The notes under the pieces: model-generated
The model's input: only the letters and a program-made list of their open reading frames with translations
Databases searched by the model: none
What the model was told of the DNA's origin: nothing
Position numbers and translations under genes: made by a program
In this document: one piece after another, positions 1 to 5,244 of the stretch
Layout: each line of letters opens with the position of its first letter
How positions within the stretch are numbered: the stretch's first letter is position 1
Assembly: GCA_002336725.1 (NCBI GenBank)
Contig: DDEO01000153.1
Span: 1-5,244, forward strand
Direction of reading: 5' to 3'
Source of the DNA: Bacteroidetes bacterium UBA1952
Lineage (GTDB): Bacteria; Bacteroidota; Bacteroidia; Chitinophagales; Chitinophagaceae
Length of the DNA stretch: 5,244 bases

Positions 1-75
1 TAAAATGAACGCCGCAATTCGGCTCCCCCTCTCCGCTGTACCCCAACCTGCGCGGCCAAGGGTGAGGCTAACGAA
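1..75. other. Non-coding upstream segment with a possible dispersed-repeat remnant
   Basis: No convincing gene is visible here. The forward frames hit stop codons early. One reverse frame stays open across the stretch but gives an implausible, tryptophan- and cysteine-rich peptide with no ATG. The segment contains a short inverted repeat (GCCG at 11-14 and CGGC at 20-23) and a pyrimidine-rich block (CTCCCCCTCTCC, 24-35) followed by GGGTGAGGC (60-68). On the reverse strand this reads as a CCTCACCC block followed by GGAGAGGGGG. That resembles intergenic filler seen many times in some Bacteroidota genomes, but the comparison is from memory and is tentative. Confidence 0.25.
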
Positions 76-98
76 GCATGATTTAGCTGTCTGACTGG

Positions 99-104
99 TA
101 TAAT
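99..104 (+). promoter_or_regulatory. Weak -10-like box upstream of tgt
   Basis: The hexamer TATAAT is an exact match to the general bacterial -10 consensus and lies about 137 bases before the tgt start. No acceptable -35 hexamer is found 16-18 bases upstream. The Bacteroidota -7 consensus TAnnTTTG is matched only with two mismatches (TAATATGG, 101-108). This may be the tgt promoter or chance in an AT-rich patch. Confidence 0.2.
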
Positions 105-154
105 ATGGATACAAGACACAGAGATACCACCATTTTTTACAAAGACAGAGGGCC

Positions 155-240
155 GTGCTGCCACCCTGCGTACGCGCCCACAACCACCCTGAATATCCCC
201 AAAGATACCCCGCCCTTACCTTCGCGCACCCCTCTTGCCC
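155..240 (+). other. C-rich, G-poor leader before tgt
   Basis: The bases immediately before the tgt start are strongly skewed. In 181-240 there are 30 C and only 6 G. There is no Shine-Dalgarno sequence, which is normal for Bacteroidota. A C-rich, G-poor RNA is the kind of sequence Rho binds, so this leader could host Rho-dependent control, but that is inference. I looked for a preQ1 riboswitch (short stem followed by an A-rich pseudoknot tail), which would suit a queuosine gene, and did not find one. Confidence 0.3.
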
Positions 241-1371
241 ATGACCTTTACGCTCGCCGCACAAGACCCGCACTCCAAAGCCCGCGCCGGAACCCTCACC
301 ACCGAACGCGGCGATATTCAAACGCCCATCTTTATGCCCGTCGGAACGGTGGGTTCCGTAAAAGCCGTTACTGTGCCACAACTTCAGGAAGAAGTGAAGG
401 CGCAGATTATCCTCGGCAATACCTATCACCTCTACCTGCGGCCCGGCATGGACGTAATGGAAGCCGCCGGTGGGCTGCACAAATTCAACGGCTGGCATCG
501 CCCTATCCTGACCGACAGCGGCGGCTATCAGGTTTTTTCGCTCGCCGAACAACGCAAAATCACCGAAGAAGGCGTGTTGTTTCGCTCGCATATCGACGGC
601 TCCAAACACCTTTTTACGCCTGAAAGTGTGATGGATGTGCAGCGCACCATTGGCGCCGATATCATCATGGCGTTCGACGAATGTCCGCCCTACCCCTGCG
701 ACGAGCCGTATGCCAAGTTCAGCATGGAACTCACCCACCGCTGGCTGGCCCGCTGCGTAAAACGTCTTTCAGAAACCGAACCTAAATGGGGCTTTTCGCA
801 ATCGCTCTTCCCGATTGTGCAGGGCAGTTTATACAAGGATTTGCGGAAAGCATCTTGTGAATTTGCTGCTTCTATGGACTGCGACGGCAACGCCATCGGC
901 GGGCTTTCGGTTGGCGAGCCGGAGGAAGCGATGTACGAAATGGCCGCCTGGTGCTGCGAGCATCTGCCCGAAGAAAAGCCGCGCTATCTGATGGGCGTAG
1001 GTACACCGTGGAATATTCTCGAAAATATTTCTTTGGGGATAGATATGTTTGACTGTGTGATGCCTACCCGCAACGGGCGCAACGGAATGCTCTTTACGGC
1101 AGGCGGCGTTATCAACATCAAAAACGCCAAATGGGCCAAAGACTTCTCCCCCATTGACGACACGATTGGCTGCTACCTGAGCGCCTATCACACCAAAGCA
1201 TATCTGCGGCACCTTTTTGTAGCGGGCGAATATCTGGCGCTCACACTGGCTTCGGTACACAATCTTTCGTTTTATCTCTGGCTCGTGGGCGAGGCCCGGA
1301 AGCAAATTATTTCCGGAAACTTCGATGCCTGGAAACGCGAGATGATTCCCCGACTCAAAACCCGGCTTTAA
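241..1371 (+). CDS. tgt: tRNA-guanine(34) transglycosylase (queuosine synthesis)
   Basis: Cytoplasmic enzyme that exchanges guanine 34 in the GUN anticodons of tRNA-Asp, -Asn, -His and -Tyr for preQ1, the base-exchange step of queuosine synthesis. The 376-residue protein is full length with a TIM-barrel pattern. By alignment to the Zymomonas enzyme, the key residues are D92 in TDSGG, D146 and C148 in FDEC, Q194 in IVQG, the GGLSVGE loop (220-226), MGVGTP (251-256) and the nucleophile D271 in MFDCVMPTR. The valine of the GGLSVGE loop and C148 fit a preQ1-using bacterial enzyme rather than a eukaryotic queuine enzyme. The usual zinc site is degenerate: of C-x-C-x2-C plus His, only C311 and H340 remain, with I309 and S314 replacing two cysteines. 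I chose ATG at 241, which gives the family-like start MTFTLAAQDP; a TTG two codons upstream is possible. An LptF/G permease follows, as in other Bacteroidota. Confidence 0.96.
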   Translation: MTFTLAAQDPHSKARAGTLTTERGDIQTPIFMPVGTVGSVKAVTVPQLQEEVKAQIILGNTYHLYLRPGMDVMEAAGGLHKFNGWHRPILTDSGGYQVFSLAEQRKITEEGVLFRSHIDGSKHLFTPESVMDVQRTIGADIIMAFDECPPYPCDEPYAKFSMELTHRWLARCVKRLSETEPKWGFSQSLFPIVQGSLYKDLRKASCEFAASMDCDGNAIGGLSVGEPEEAMYEMAAWCCEHLPEEKPRYLMGVGTPWNILENISLGIDMFDCVMPTRNGRNGMLFTAGGVINIKNAKWAKDFSPIDDTIGCYLSAYHTKAYLRHLFVAGEYLALTLASVHNLSFYLWLVGEARKQIISGNFDAWKREMIPRLKTRL

Positions 1372-1390
1372 GAATATTGCCGGCGCATAT

Positions 1391-1418
1391 GTTTCATGTG
1401 TCATGTTTCATGTTTCAT
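1391..1418 (+). repeat. GTTTCAT heptamer tandem repeat (4 copies)
   Basis: Four head-to-tail 7-base units: GTTTCAT at 1391-1397, GTGTCAT (one mismatch) at 1398-1404, then GTTTCAT at 1405-1411 and 1412-1418. The last unit shares its final two bases with the first unit of the ATTGAG array that follows. The block starts 19 bases after the tgt stop codon and is not part of any gene. Confidence 0.85.
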
Positions 1419-1496
1419 TGAGAAATTGAGCCATTGAGTATTGAGAAATTGAGCCATTGAGTATTGAGCTATTGAGTATTGAGTCATTGAGAAATT
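1417..1496 (+). repeat. ATTGAG tandem array (10 copies)
   Basis: Ten exact ATTGAG cores begin at 1417, 1425, 1433, 1440, 1448, 1456, 1463, 1471, 1478 and 1486, each separated by one or two variable bases, so the period is 7 or 8. There is a higher-order unit: 1417-1439 and 1440-1462 are identical 23-base copies, each made of three cores joined by AA and CC and closed by T. Shorter derivatives fill the rest. The core carries TGA, so forward frames close quickly and the array is non-coding on this strand. It ends 4 bases before the permease start, so it would lie in the 5' untranslated region of that gene. Copy number is probably variable by slippage, which is inference. Confidence 0.92.
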
Positions 1497-1500
1497 ACCC

Positions 1501-2619
1501 GTGAAGTTCCTGAACCGCCTCCTGCCCCACTATCGCTACTTCGGACTGAAGCGGCTGGACGTTTATATCCTGAAAAAATTTCTGGGTACGTTCTTCTTCG
1601 CCATCCTGATTCTGATTCTCATTTCGGATGTCATCGACCTGTCGCAGAAGGTAGAGGATTTTGTGAATAAGAAAGCGCCGCTGATAGCGATTCTGAATTA
1701 TTTCAAAAACTTCTCGCCGCATATCGCCGCGCTGCTCTATCCGCTGTTCATCTTCATTGCGTCTATCTTCTTTACCTCCAAGCTGGCCTATAAATCGGAG
1801 ATTATCGCCATGCTGGCCACCGGCACGTCGTTTCAGCGGTTTTTGCGGCCCTATTTCATCGGCGGCATTCTGCTGGGGCTGCTCTCGCTCTGGGCCAACC
1901 ACCTGATTGTGCCGGCGGCCAACAAAGAGCGGCTGGCTTTTGAAGACCGCTACATCCACAACGCCGTTACGAGTACGAGCCAGAACATTCATATCCGGCT
2001 TTCGCCGAGCTTGTATGTCTATGTGCAACGCTATGATTTCTCCAACAACACGGCCTATAAGCTCACCGCCGAAACCTTTGACGGCACGCTGCTCCGCGAA
2101 AAAATCATGGCCGAGCAGGCACATTATGATAGCGTGCGCAACGGCTGGAATCTGGCCGACATCACCCTCCGCACCAATGACAGCCTGACCGAAACCCTGC
2201 GACACGAAGACACGATGTTTCGGGCTTATAACTTCAAACCTGCCGAGCTGCTTCAAAACAACGATGCCGTGCAGGCGCTTACCACGCCGGAGCTACTGGA
2301 AACGATTCACAAGCAAGAGGTGCGCGGCTCGGAGACCGTAAATCTCTATTATGTGGAGTTGCATCGGCGTAGCGCCCAGCCCTTTGCCGGACTGGTGCTC
2401 ACCATTATTGGCGCCTGCATTGCTTCCCGGAAAATACGGGGCGGCAGCGGCTATCACCTCGGTCTGGGCATCATGCTTTCGGCCATTTATATGATGCTGC
2501 TCCAGTTTAGCACCACGCTTTCTATCAAAGGCGGCTTTAACCCCTTTATAGCGGTCTGGATTCCGAATATCATCTTTTCGTTTGTGGCGCTGGTGCTTTA
2601 TATTCGCCAGAGCCGGTAG
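1501..2619 (+). CDS. LptF/LptG-family (YjgP/YjgQ) lipopolysaccharide export permease
   Basis: Inner-membrane permease of the family that, with the ATPase LptB, extracts lipopolysaccharide from the inner membrane and passes it to the periplasmic bridge. The 372 residues show the expected plan: three N-terminal membrane helices (about 29-47, 72-95 and 116-137), a periplasmic domain of about 150 residues (140-290) and three C-terminal helices (about 294-310, 318-340 and 346-367). The segment KSEIIAMLATGTS (98-110) matches the cytoplasmic coupling helix that contacts LptB, including the conserved Glu (E100). LptF and LptG cannot be told apart here, so no symbol is given. GTG at 1501 is the only reasonable start: an in-frame stop lies at 1480-1482 and the first in-frame ATG is far inside the gene. 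There is no Shine-Dalgarno; a tandem repeat sits directly upstream. It may be transcribed with tgt and with the barrel gene 35 bases downstream. Confidence 0.93.
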   Translation: MKFLNRLLPHYRYFGLKRLDVYILKKFLGTFFFAILILILISDVIDLSQKVEDFVNKKAPLIAILNYFKNFSPHIAALLYPLFIFIASIFFTSKLAYKSEIIAMLATGTSFQRFLRPYFIGGILLGLLSLWANHLIVPAANKERLAFEDRYIHNAVTSTSQNIHIRLSPSLYVYVQRYDFSNNTAYKLTAETFDGTLLREKIMAEQAHYDSVRNGWNLADITLRTNDSLTETLRHEDTMFRAYNFKPAELLQNNDAVQALTTPELLETIHKQEVRGSETVNLYYVELHRRSAQPFAGLVLTIIGACIASRKIRGGSGYHLGLGIMLSAIYMMLLQFSTTLSIKGGFNPFIAVWIPNIIFSFVALVLYIRQSR

Positions 2620-2654
2620 CGCAGTCTTTCTTCATACGCCTAACCTGATATACC

Positions 2655-3362
2655 ATGCGAATACTTATCCTTTCCTGCGCAGCTTTTCTCAGCGCTGCCG
2701 TAGCTCATGCTCAATCCGTCAGACCTGTGGCGGAAAAACAGGCGAAAACCAAAAGCAGAGGCCAGTCCGAAATTATCATCGAGACGGGTTTTAATCTGGC
2801 TGCTACGCCTACGTTTGTTGCGAATGGCGCAACTGTTACCGCATCCAGCAACCACATAGGACTCGGCTCCGGCCTGATGTTTAAATTTATTCCGTTTGCG
2901 CAAAAGCGGTTTACGGTAGGCGTGCGGTTGGCAGCCAGCACTTTAAGGGTGTCGGACGACGCTTACGTGACCTATTTAAGTGGGAAAACAGAACTGGTTG
3001 CCGCCAAATATGCGAACCCATTGCTGCAAATCGGCCTTCAGGGGCATCTGAACGTTCCCGTTGCGCCCAAATTCGGGTTGCAGTTCAGCCCCTATGCCGG
3101 TTATGGGGTCGCGCTTTCAGAAAAGGTAGAACAAACGACCCGCGCCGTCACGGCTGTACCAGTGGGCACATCAAATGGCTTTAACGCAGGCATAGATGTC
3201 AGCGCCCGCGTCTTCCTCAATCAGCAACTGTCTTTGGTTCTCTCTTCGGGCTATCAGCGCAGCTGGATGCGCTTTTCCGGTGCCAACCAGATCGGCCTGA
3301 ATGCAATCGGCTTCAACATTTCACACATTCCTTTTAATGTGGGCATCAGCATTGCGCTGTAA
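2655..3362 (+). CDS. Putative outer-membrane beta-barrel protein, function unknown
   Basis: A 235-residue exported protein. The N-terminus is a classical signal peptide: MR, a hydrophobic core at residues 3-16 and an AHA cleavage site, so the mature protein probably begins at Q20. The cysteine at residue 8 is too close to the N-terminus to be a lipoprotein site. After a short charged, likely flexible stretch (about 22-38), the rest is a run of alternating polar and hydrophobic segments rich in G, S, T and aromatics, such as the regions around 64-78, 121-135, 139-156 and 190-205, typical of small outer-membrane barrels. The chain ends in ISIAL, a beta-strand-like end without the usual terminal aromatic residue. 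I do not recognise the specific family; porin-family or OMP_b-brl-like is the best guess. It starts 35 bases after the LPS-export permease on the same strand, which suggests shared transcription and an envelope role, but a functional link is inference. Confidence 0.75.
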   Translation: MRILILSCAAFLSAAVAHAQSVRPVAEKQAKTKSRGQSEIIIETGFNLAATPTFVANGATVTASSNHIGLGSGLMFKFIPFAQKRFTVGVRLAASTLRVSDDAYVTYLSGKTELVAAKYANPLLQIGLQGHLNVPVAPKFGLQFSPYAGYGVALSEKVEQTTRAVTAVPVGTSNGFNAGIDVSARVFLNQQLSLVLSSGYQRSWMRFSGANQIGLNAIGFNISHIPFNVGISIAL

Positions 3363-3402
3363 ACTGGTAATTTACCTTCCCATTACATAAAAAAAAACCT
3401 GA

Positions 3403-3428
3403 TAGGGCGACCACAAGGGTCGCCCCTA
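3403..3428. repeat. REP-like hairpin in the intergenic region
   Basis: A perfect 8-base-pair stem, GGGCGACC (3405-3412) with GGTCGCCC (3418-3425), closes a 5-base ACAAG loop and can be extended by a TA/TA pair if C3426 is bulged. A run of nine A residues (3389-3397) lies just to the left, so on the reverse strand the hairpin is followed after about 8 bases by nine T. It could act as a backup terminator for leftward transcripts or be a dispersed REP-type element; similar 'TAGGGGCGACC' palindromes occur repeatedly in some genomes, as I recall. Confidence 0.6.
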
Positions 3429-3451
3429 CCGTGGCTAAATTCCGATCACAC

Positions 3452-3490
3452 AAAAACGGTCTGCACCTTTAAGGCACAGACCGTTTTTTT
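3452..3490. terminator. Bidirectional intrinsic terminator between the barrel gene and pruA
   Basis: The stem AAAAACGGTCTG (3452-3463) pairs perfectly with CAGACCGTTTTT (3477-3488) around a 13-base loop. Inside the loop CCT and AGG can pair further. Reading rightward, the GC-rich core is followed by seven T (3484-3490). Reading leftward, it is followed by five T (complement of 3452-3456). It lies 89 bases after the barrel gene stop and 26 bases after the pruA stop, so it can end both converging transcripts; the longer T-run makes it stronger rightward. Confidence 0.9.
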
Positions 3491-3514
3491 AATTTTTCAG
3501 GATGGAGAAGGCCC

Positions 3515-5152
3515 TTAAATCGCGCCTTCGCCGTGGAATGGATAGCGGTAATCGGTCGCCGGAACGAGGGTTTCCTTGATGGTGCGGGCCGAGAGCCAGC
3601 GGTAGAGGTTGAGCGCCGAGCCGGCCTTGTCGTTGGTGCCCGAAGCGCGCGCACCGCCAAAAGGCTGCTGCCCAACGACCGCGCCGGTGGGCTTGTCGTT
3701 GATATAGAAATTACCGGCGGCATTCACCAGCTTTTTGGTCATCAGCTCAATCGCGTAGCGGTCGTTGGAGAAGACAGCGCCGGTGAGGGCATAGGGCGAA
3801 GTGCGGTCCACCACGTCGAGTGTTTCTTCCCATTTGTTTTCGTCGTAAACGTAAATCGTCAGCACGGGGCCAAAGATTTCTTCACACATCGTAACGTAAT
3901 CGGGGCGTTTGGCTTCAATCACCGTCGGCTCCACAAACCAGCCTTTGGACGCATCCGCCGTGCCGCCGCAAAGGATTTCAGCGTCGTTGCTGCCGCGCAC
4001 ACCGTCGAGGTAGTTTTTAATATTGTTGAACGATTTCTCGTCAATCACCGCGTTGATGAAATTCCGGAAATCATCCACCGGCCCCATCTTCATGGTCTTC
4101 ACCTCGGCAACGAGTTTTTCCTTGATTTCTGCCGCCAGGTTGGATGGCAGATAGGCCCGCGAAGCAGCCGAGCATTTCTGCCCCTGATATTCAAACGCGC
4201 CCCGCGCCAGTGCGGCCACCACGGCATCCACCGGGCTATCGGGGTGTACAAACACAAAGTCTTTGCCGCCTGTTTCGCCCACAATGCGCGGGTAGGTTTT
4301 CAGATGCGGTACGTTTTCGCCAATGCTCTTCCACATGCTATTGAACACGCCCGTGGAGCCGGTGAAGTGAACGCCCGCAAAGTCGCGGTGTTGATAGCAA
4401 ATCTCGCCCACTACCGGGCCAGACGGATAAATCAGGTTGATAACACCTGCCGGAAGTCCGGCTTCGATGAGAATTTCCATAAACACCGAGGCACTGTAAA
4501 CCTGCGTATTAGCGGGCTTCCACACCACGACATTGCCGCACATAGCCGGGGCGGTGGGGAGGTTGCCGCCGATGGCGGTGAAGTTGAACGGCGTAACAGC
4601 CAGCACAAAACCTTCGAGCGGGCGGTATTCCATGCGGTTGTGAACGCCGGGCGAAGAAACGGGCTGTCCGTGGTAGATCTGGGTGAGAAAATGCACGTTG
4701 AAGCGCAGGAAGTCAATCAGTTCGCAGGCCGAGTCGATTTCTGCCTGATAGGCATTTTTGCTTTGGCCCAGCATGGTGGCGGCGTTCATCTTCCAGCGAT
4801 ATTTGGTCGCCAGCAGTTCGGCGGCTTTCAGGAAGATGGCAGCGCGGTGTTCCCAGGGCATTTCTGCCCAGTCTTTGCGTGCTTTCAGAGCGGCATCGAT
4901 GGCATCGTGAACCTGTTGGGCATCGCTTTGATGGAAATGGCCGAGCAGGTGCGCCGTTTCGTGGGGCGGACGGATTTCTATTTTTTTGCCGCTGCGGATT
5001 TCTTTCCCGCCAATCCAGGCCGGGATATCGCGCTGTTGGCTTTTCAGGTCTTTGAGGGCCGCCTGCAGGGCTTTAGCTTCCGGCGAGCCGGGCGCATAAT
5101 TGAGAACCGGTTCGTTTTTGGGTTCGGCGAAGTTGAAATACGCGTTGTGCAT
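3515..5152 (-). CDS. pruA: L-glutamate gamma-semialdehyde dehydrogenase (1-pyrroline-5-carboxylate dehydrogenase)
   Basis: NAD-dependent cytoplasmic enzyme that oxidises L-glutamate 5-semialdehyde (in equilibrium with 1-pyrroline-5-carboxylate) to L-glutamate, the second step of proline catabolism and also used in arginine/ornithine breakdown. The 545 residues match the stand-alone, ALDH4A1-like form; there is no proline dehydrogenase domain, so this is not a PutA fusion and proline dehydrogenase must be encoded elsewhere. Visible aldehyde dehydrogenase residues are N190 in TPFNF, K212 in WKPAN, the GSTG turn (265-268), the general base E293 in GETGGKDF, the nucleophile C327 in GQKCSAASR and E425 in EEIFGPV. 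The C-terminal GQQPFGGARASGTNDKAGS segment (494-512) is the P5C dehydrogenase substrate-anchor signature. The ATG at 5152-5150 gives a typical N-terminus with a PGSPE motif. The gene converges on the barrel gene, shares its terminator and is preceded by a good Bacteroidota promoter, so it is probably monocistronic. Confidence 0.97.
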   Translation of the reverse strand: MHNAYFNFAEPKNEPVLNYAPGSPEAKALQAALKDLKSQQRDIPAWIGGKEIRSGKKIEIRPPHETAHLLGHFHQSDAQQVHDAIDAALKARKDWAEMPWEHRAAIFLKAAELLATKYRWKMNAATMLGQSKNAYQAEIDSACELIDFLRFNVHFLTQIYHGQPVSSPGVHNRMEYRPLEGFVLAVTPFNFTAIGGNLPTAPAMCGNVVVWKPANTQVYSASVFMEILIEAGLPAGVINLIYPSGPVVGEICYQHRDFAGVHFTGSTGVFNSMWKSIGENVPHLKTYPRIVGETGGKDFVFVHPDSPVDAVVAALARGAFEYQGQKCSAASRAYLPSNLAAEIKEKLVAEVKTMKMGPVDDFRNFINAVIDEKSFNNIKNYLDGVRGSNDAEILCGGTADASKGWFVEPTVIEAKRPDYVTMCEEIFGPVLTIYVYDENKWEETLDVVDRTSPYALTGAVFSNDRYAIELMTKKLVNAAGNFYINDKPTGAVVGQQPFGGARASGTNDKAGSALNLYRWLSARTIKETLVPATDYRYPFHGEGAI

Positions 5153-5160
5153 AGTGGGCG

Positions 5161-5192
5161 CAAAATTAGGGAATCGCCGGGGCAGGTTGAAA
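5161..5192 (-). promoter_or_regulatory. Bacteroidota-type promoter of pruA
   Basis: On the reverse strand, TAATTTTG (5168-5161) is a perfect match to the Bacteroidota -7 element TAnnTTTG. Twenty bases upstream lies TTTC (5192-5189), a three-of-four match to the -33 element TTTG at an acceptable spacing. The -7 element ends only 8 bases before the pruA ATG, so the predicted transcript would have a leader of only a few bases, and no Shine-Dalgarno is present. Confidence 0.65.
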
Positions 5193-5209
5193 TTTACGGA
5201 AAACAGGCG

Positions 5210-5228
5210 TGCATTGCAGATTGCATCT
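5210..5228. repeat. Small TGCA-rich direct and inverted repeat
   Basis: ATTGCA occurs twice, 7 bases apart (5213-5218 and 5220-5225), and AGAT/ATCT form a short inverted repeat around TGC (5218-5228). It lies upstream of the predicted pruA promoter and might be an operator half-site pair or the edge of a dispersed element cut by the window end. No gene is evident in 5193-5244. Confidence 0.3.
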
Positions 5229-5244
5229 CCGGCAAAATCTCGCA

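Noticed and set aside
105..240. preQ1 riboswitch before tgt
   Set aside because: No short GC stem followed by an A-rich pseudoknot tail (class I) and no class II layout could be found.
105..623. Forward reading frame starting upstream of tgt and overlapping it in another frame
   Set aside because: The product is arginine-rich low-complexity sequence from tgt read out of frame; tgt has all family motifs in its own frame.
829..1404. 191-codon reverse reading frame opposite tgt
   Set aside because: Lies antisense to conserved tgt codons and shows no recognisable domain; a shadow of codon usage.
1391..1496. CRISPR array
   Set aside because: Units are 7-8 bases with spacers of 1-2 bases; there are no unique spacers of 25-40 bases and no cas genes.
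1495..2256. 253-codon reverse reading frame opposite the permease gene
   Set aside because: Its hydrophilic, Q/R/E-rich product is what the antisense of a membrane protein yields; no domain or promoter supports it.
2655..2720. Lipoprotein signal at Cys8 of the barrel protein
   Set aside because: The cysteine is too near the N-terminus to follow a hydrophobic core, and a normal AHA signal peptidase I site follows at residues 17-19.
3515..5152. PutA bifunctional enzyme
   Set aside because: Only the aldehyde dehydrogenase domain is present and its N-terminus is complete; there is no proline dehydrogenase barrel.

Overview
The window looks like an ordinary chromosomal segment from a member of the Bacteroidota, probably a moderately GC-rich environmental lineage (about half G+C by eye). 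The reasons are: a tgt gene followed directly by a YjgP/YjgQ (LptF/LptG-type) permease, a neighbourhood I know from Bacteroidota; protein sequences in the style of that phylum; no purine-rich Shine-Dalgarno sequence before any start codon; and a perfect match to the Bacteroidota -7 promoter element (TAnnTTTG) just before the last gene. Placement below phylum is not possible from the sequence alone.

Layout. Positions 1-240 hold no convincing gene. They end in a C-rich, G-poor leader before tgt (241-1371, + strand), the tRNA-guanine transglycosylase of queuosine synthesis. A 129-base gap follows, filled almost entirely by two short tandem repeats (GTTTCAT-type, then ATTGAG-type). The array ends 4 bases before the GTG start of an LptF/LptG-family permease (1501-2619, +). 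After 35 bases comes a small secreted, probably outer-membrane beta-barrel protein of unknown function (2655-3362, +). The intergenic stretch 3363-3514 carries a REP-like hairpin and a clear intrinsic terminator that can work on both strands. It separates the rightward genes from pruA (3515-5152, - strand), which converges on them. The pruA promoter lies at 5161-5192, and the remaining bases to 5244 show only a small repeat.

How the genes relate. tgt modifies tRNA wobble positions, the permease belongs to the inner-membrane machine that exports lipopolysaccharide, and the barrel protein is likely an envelope component. The last two may be co-transcribed. pruA, the second step of proline catabolism, is a separate unit. 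All four genes look intact, with no frameshifts or signs of recent transfer.

I do not see a new multi-gene system. The points most worth a second look are the tandem-repeat array abutting the permease start, the loss of two of four zinc ligands in TGT, the almost leaderless pruA promoter and the uncharacterised barrel protein.
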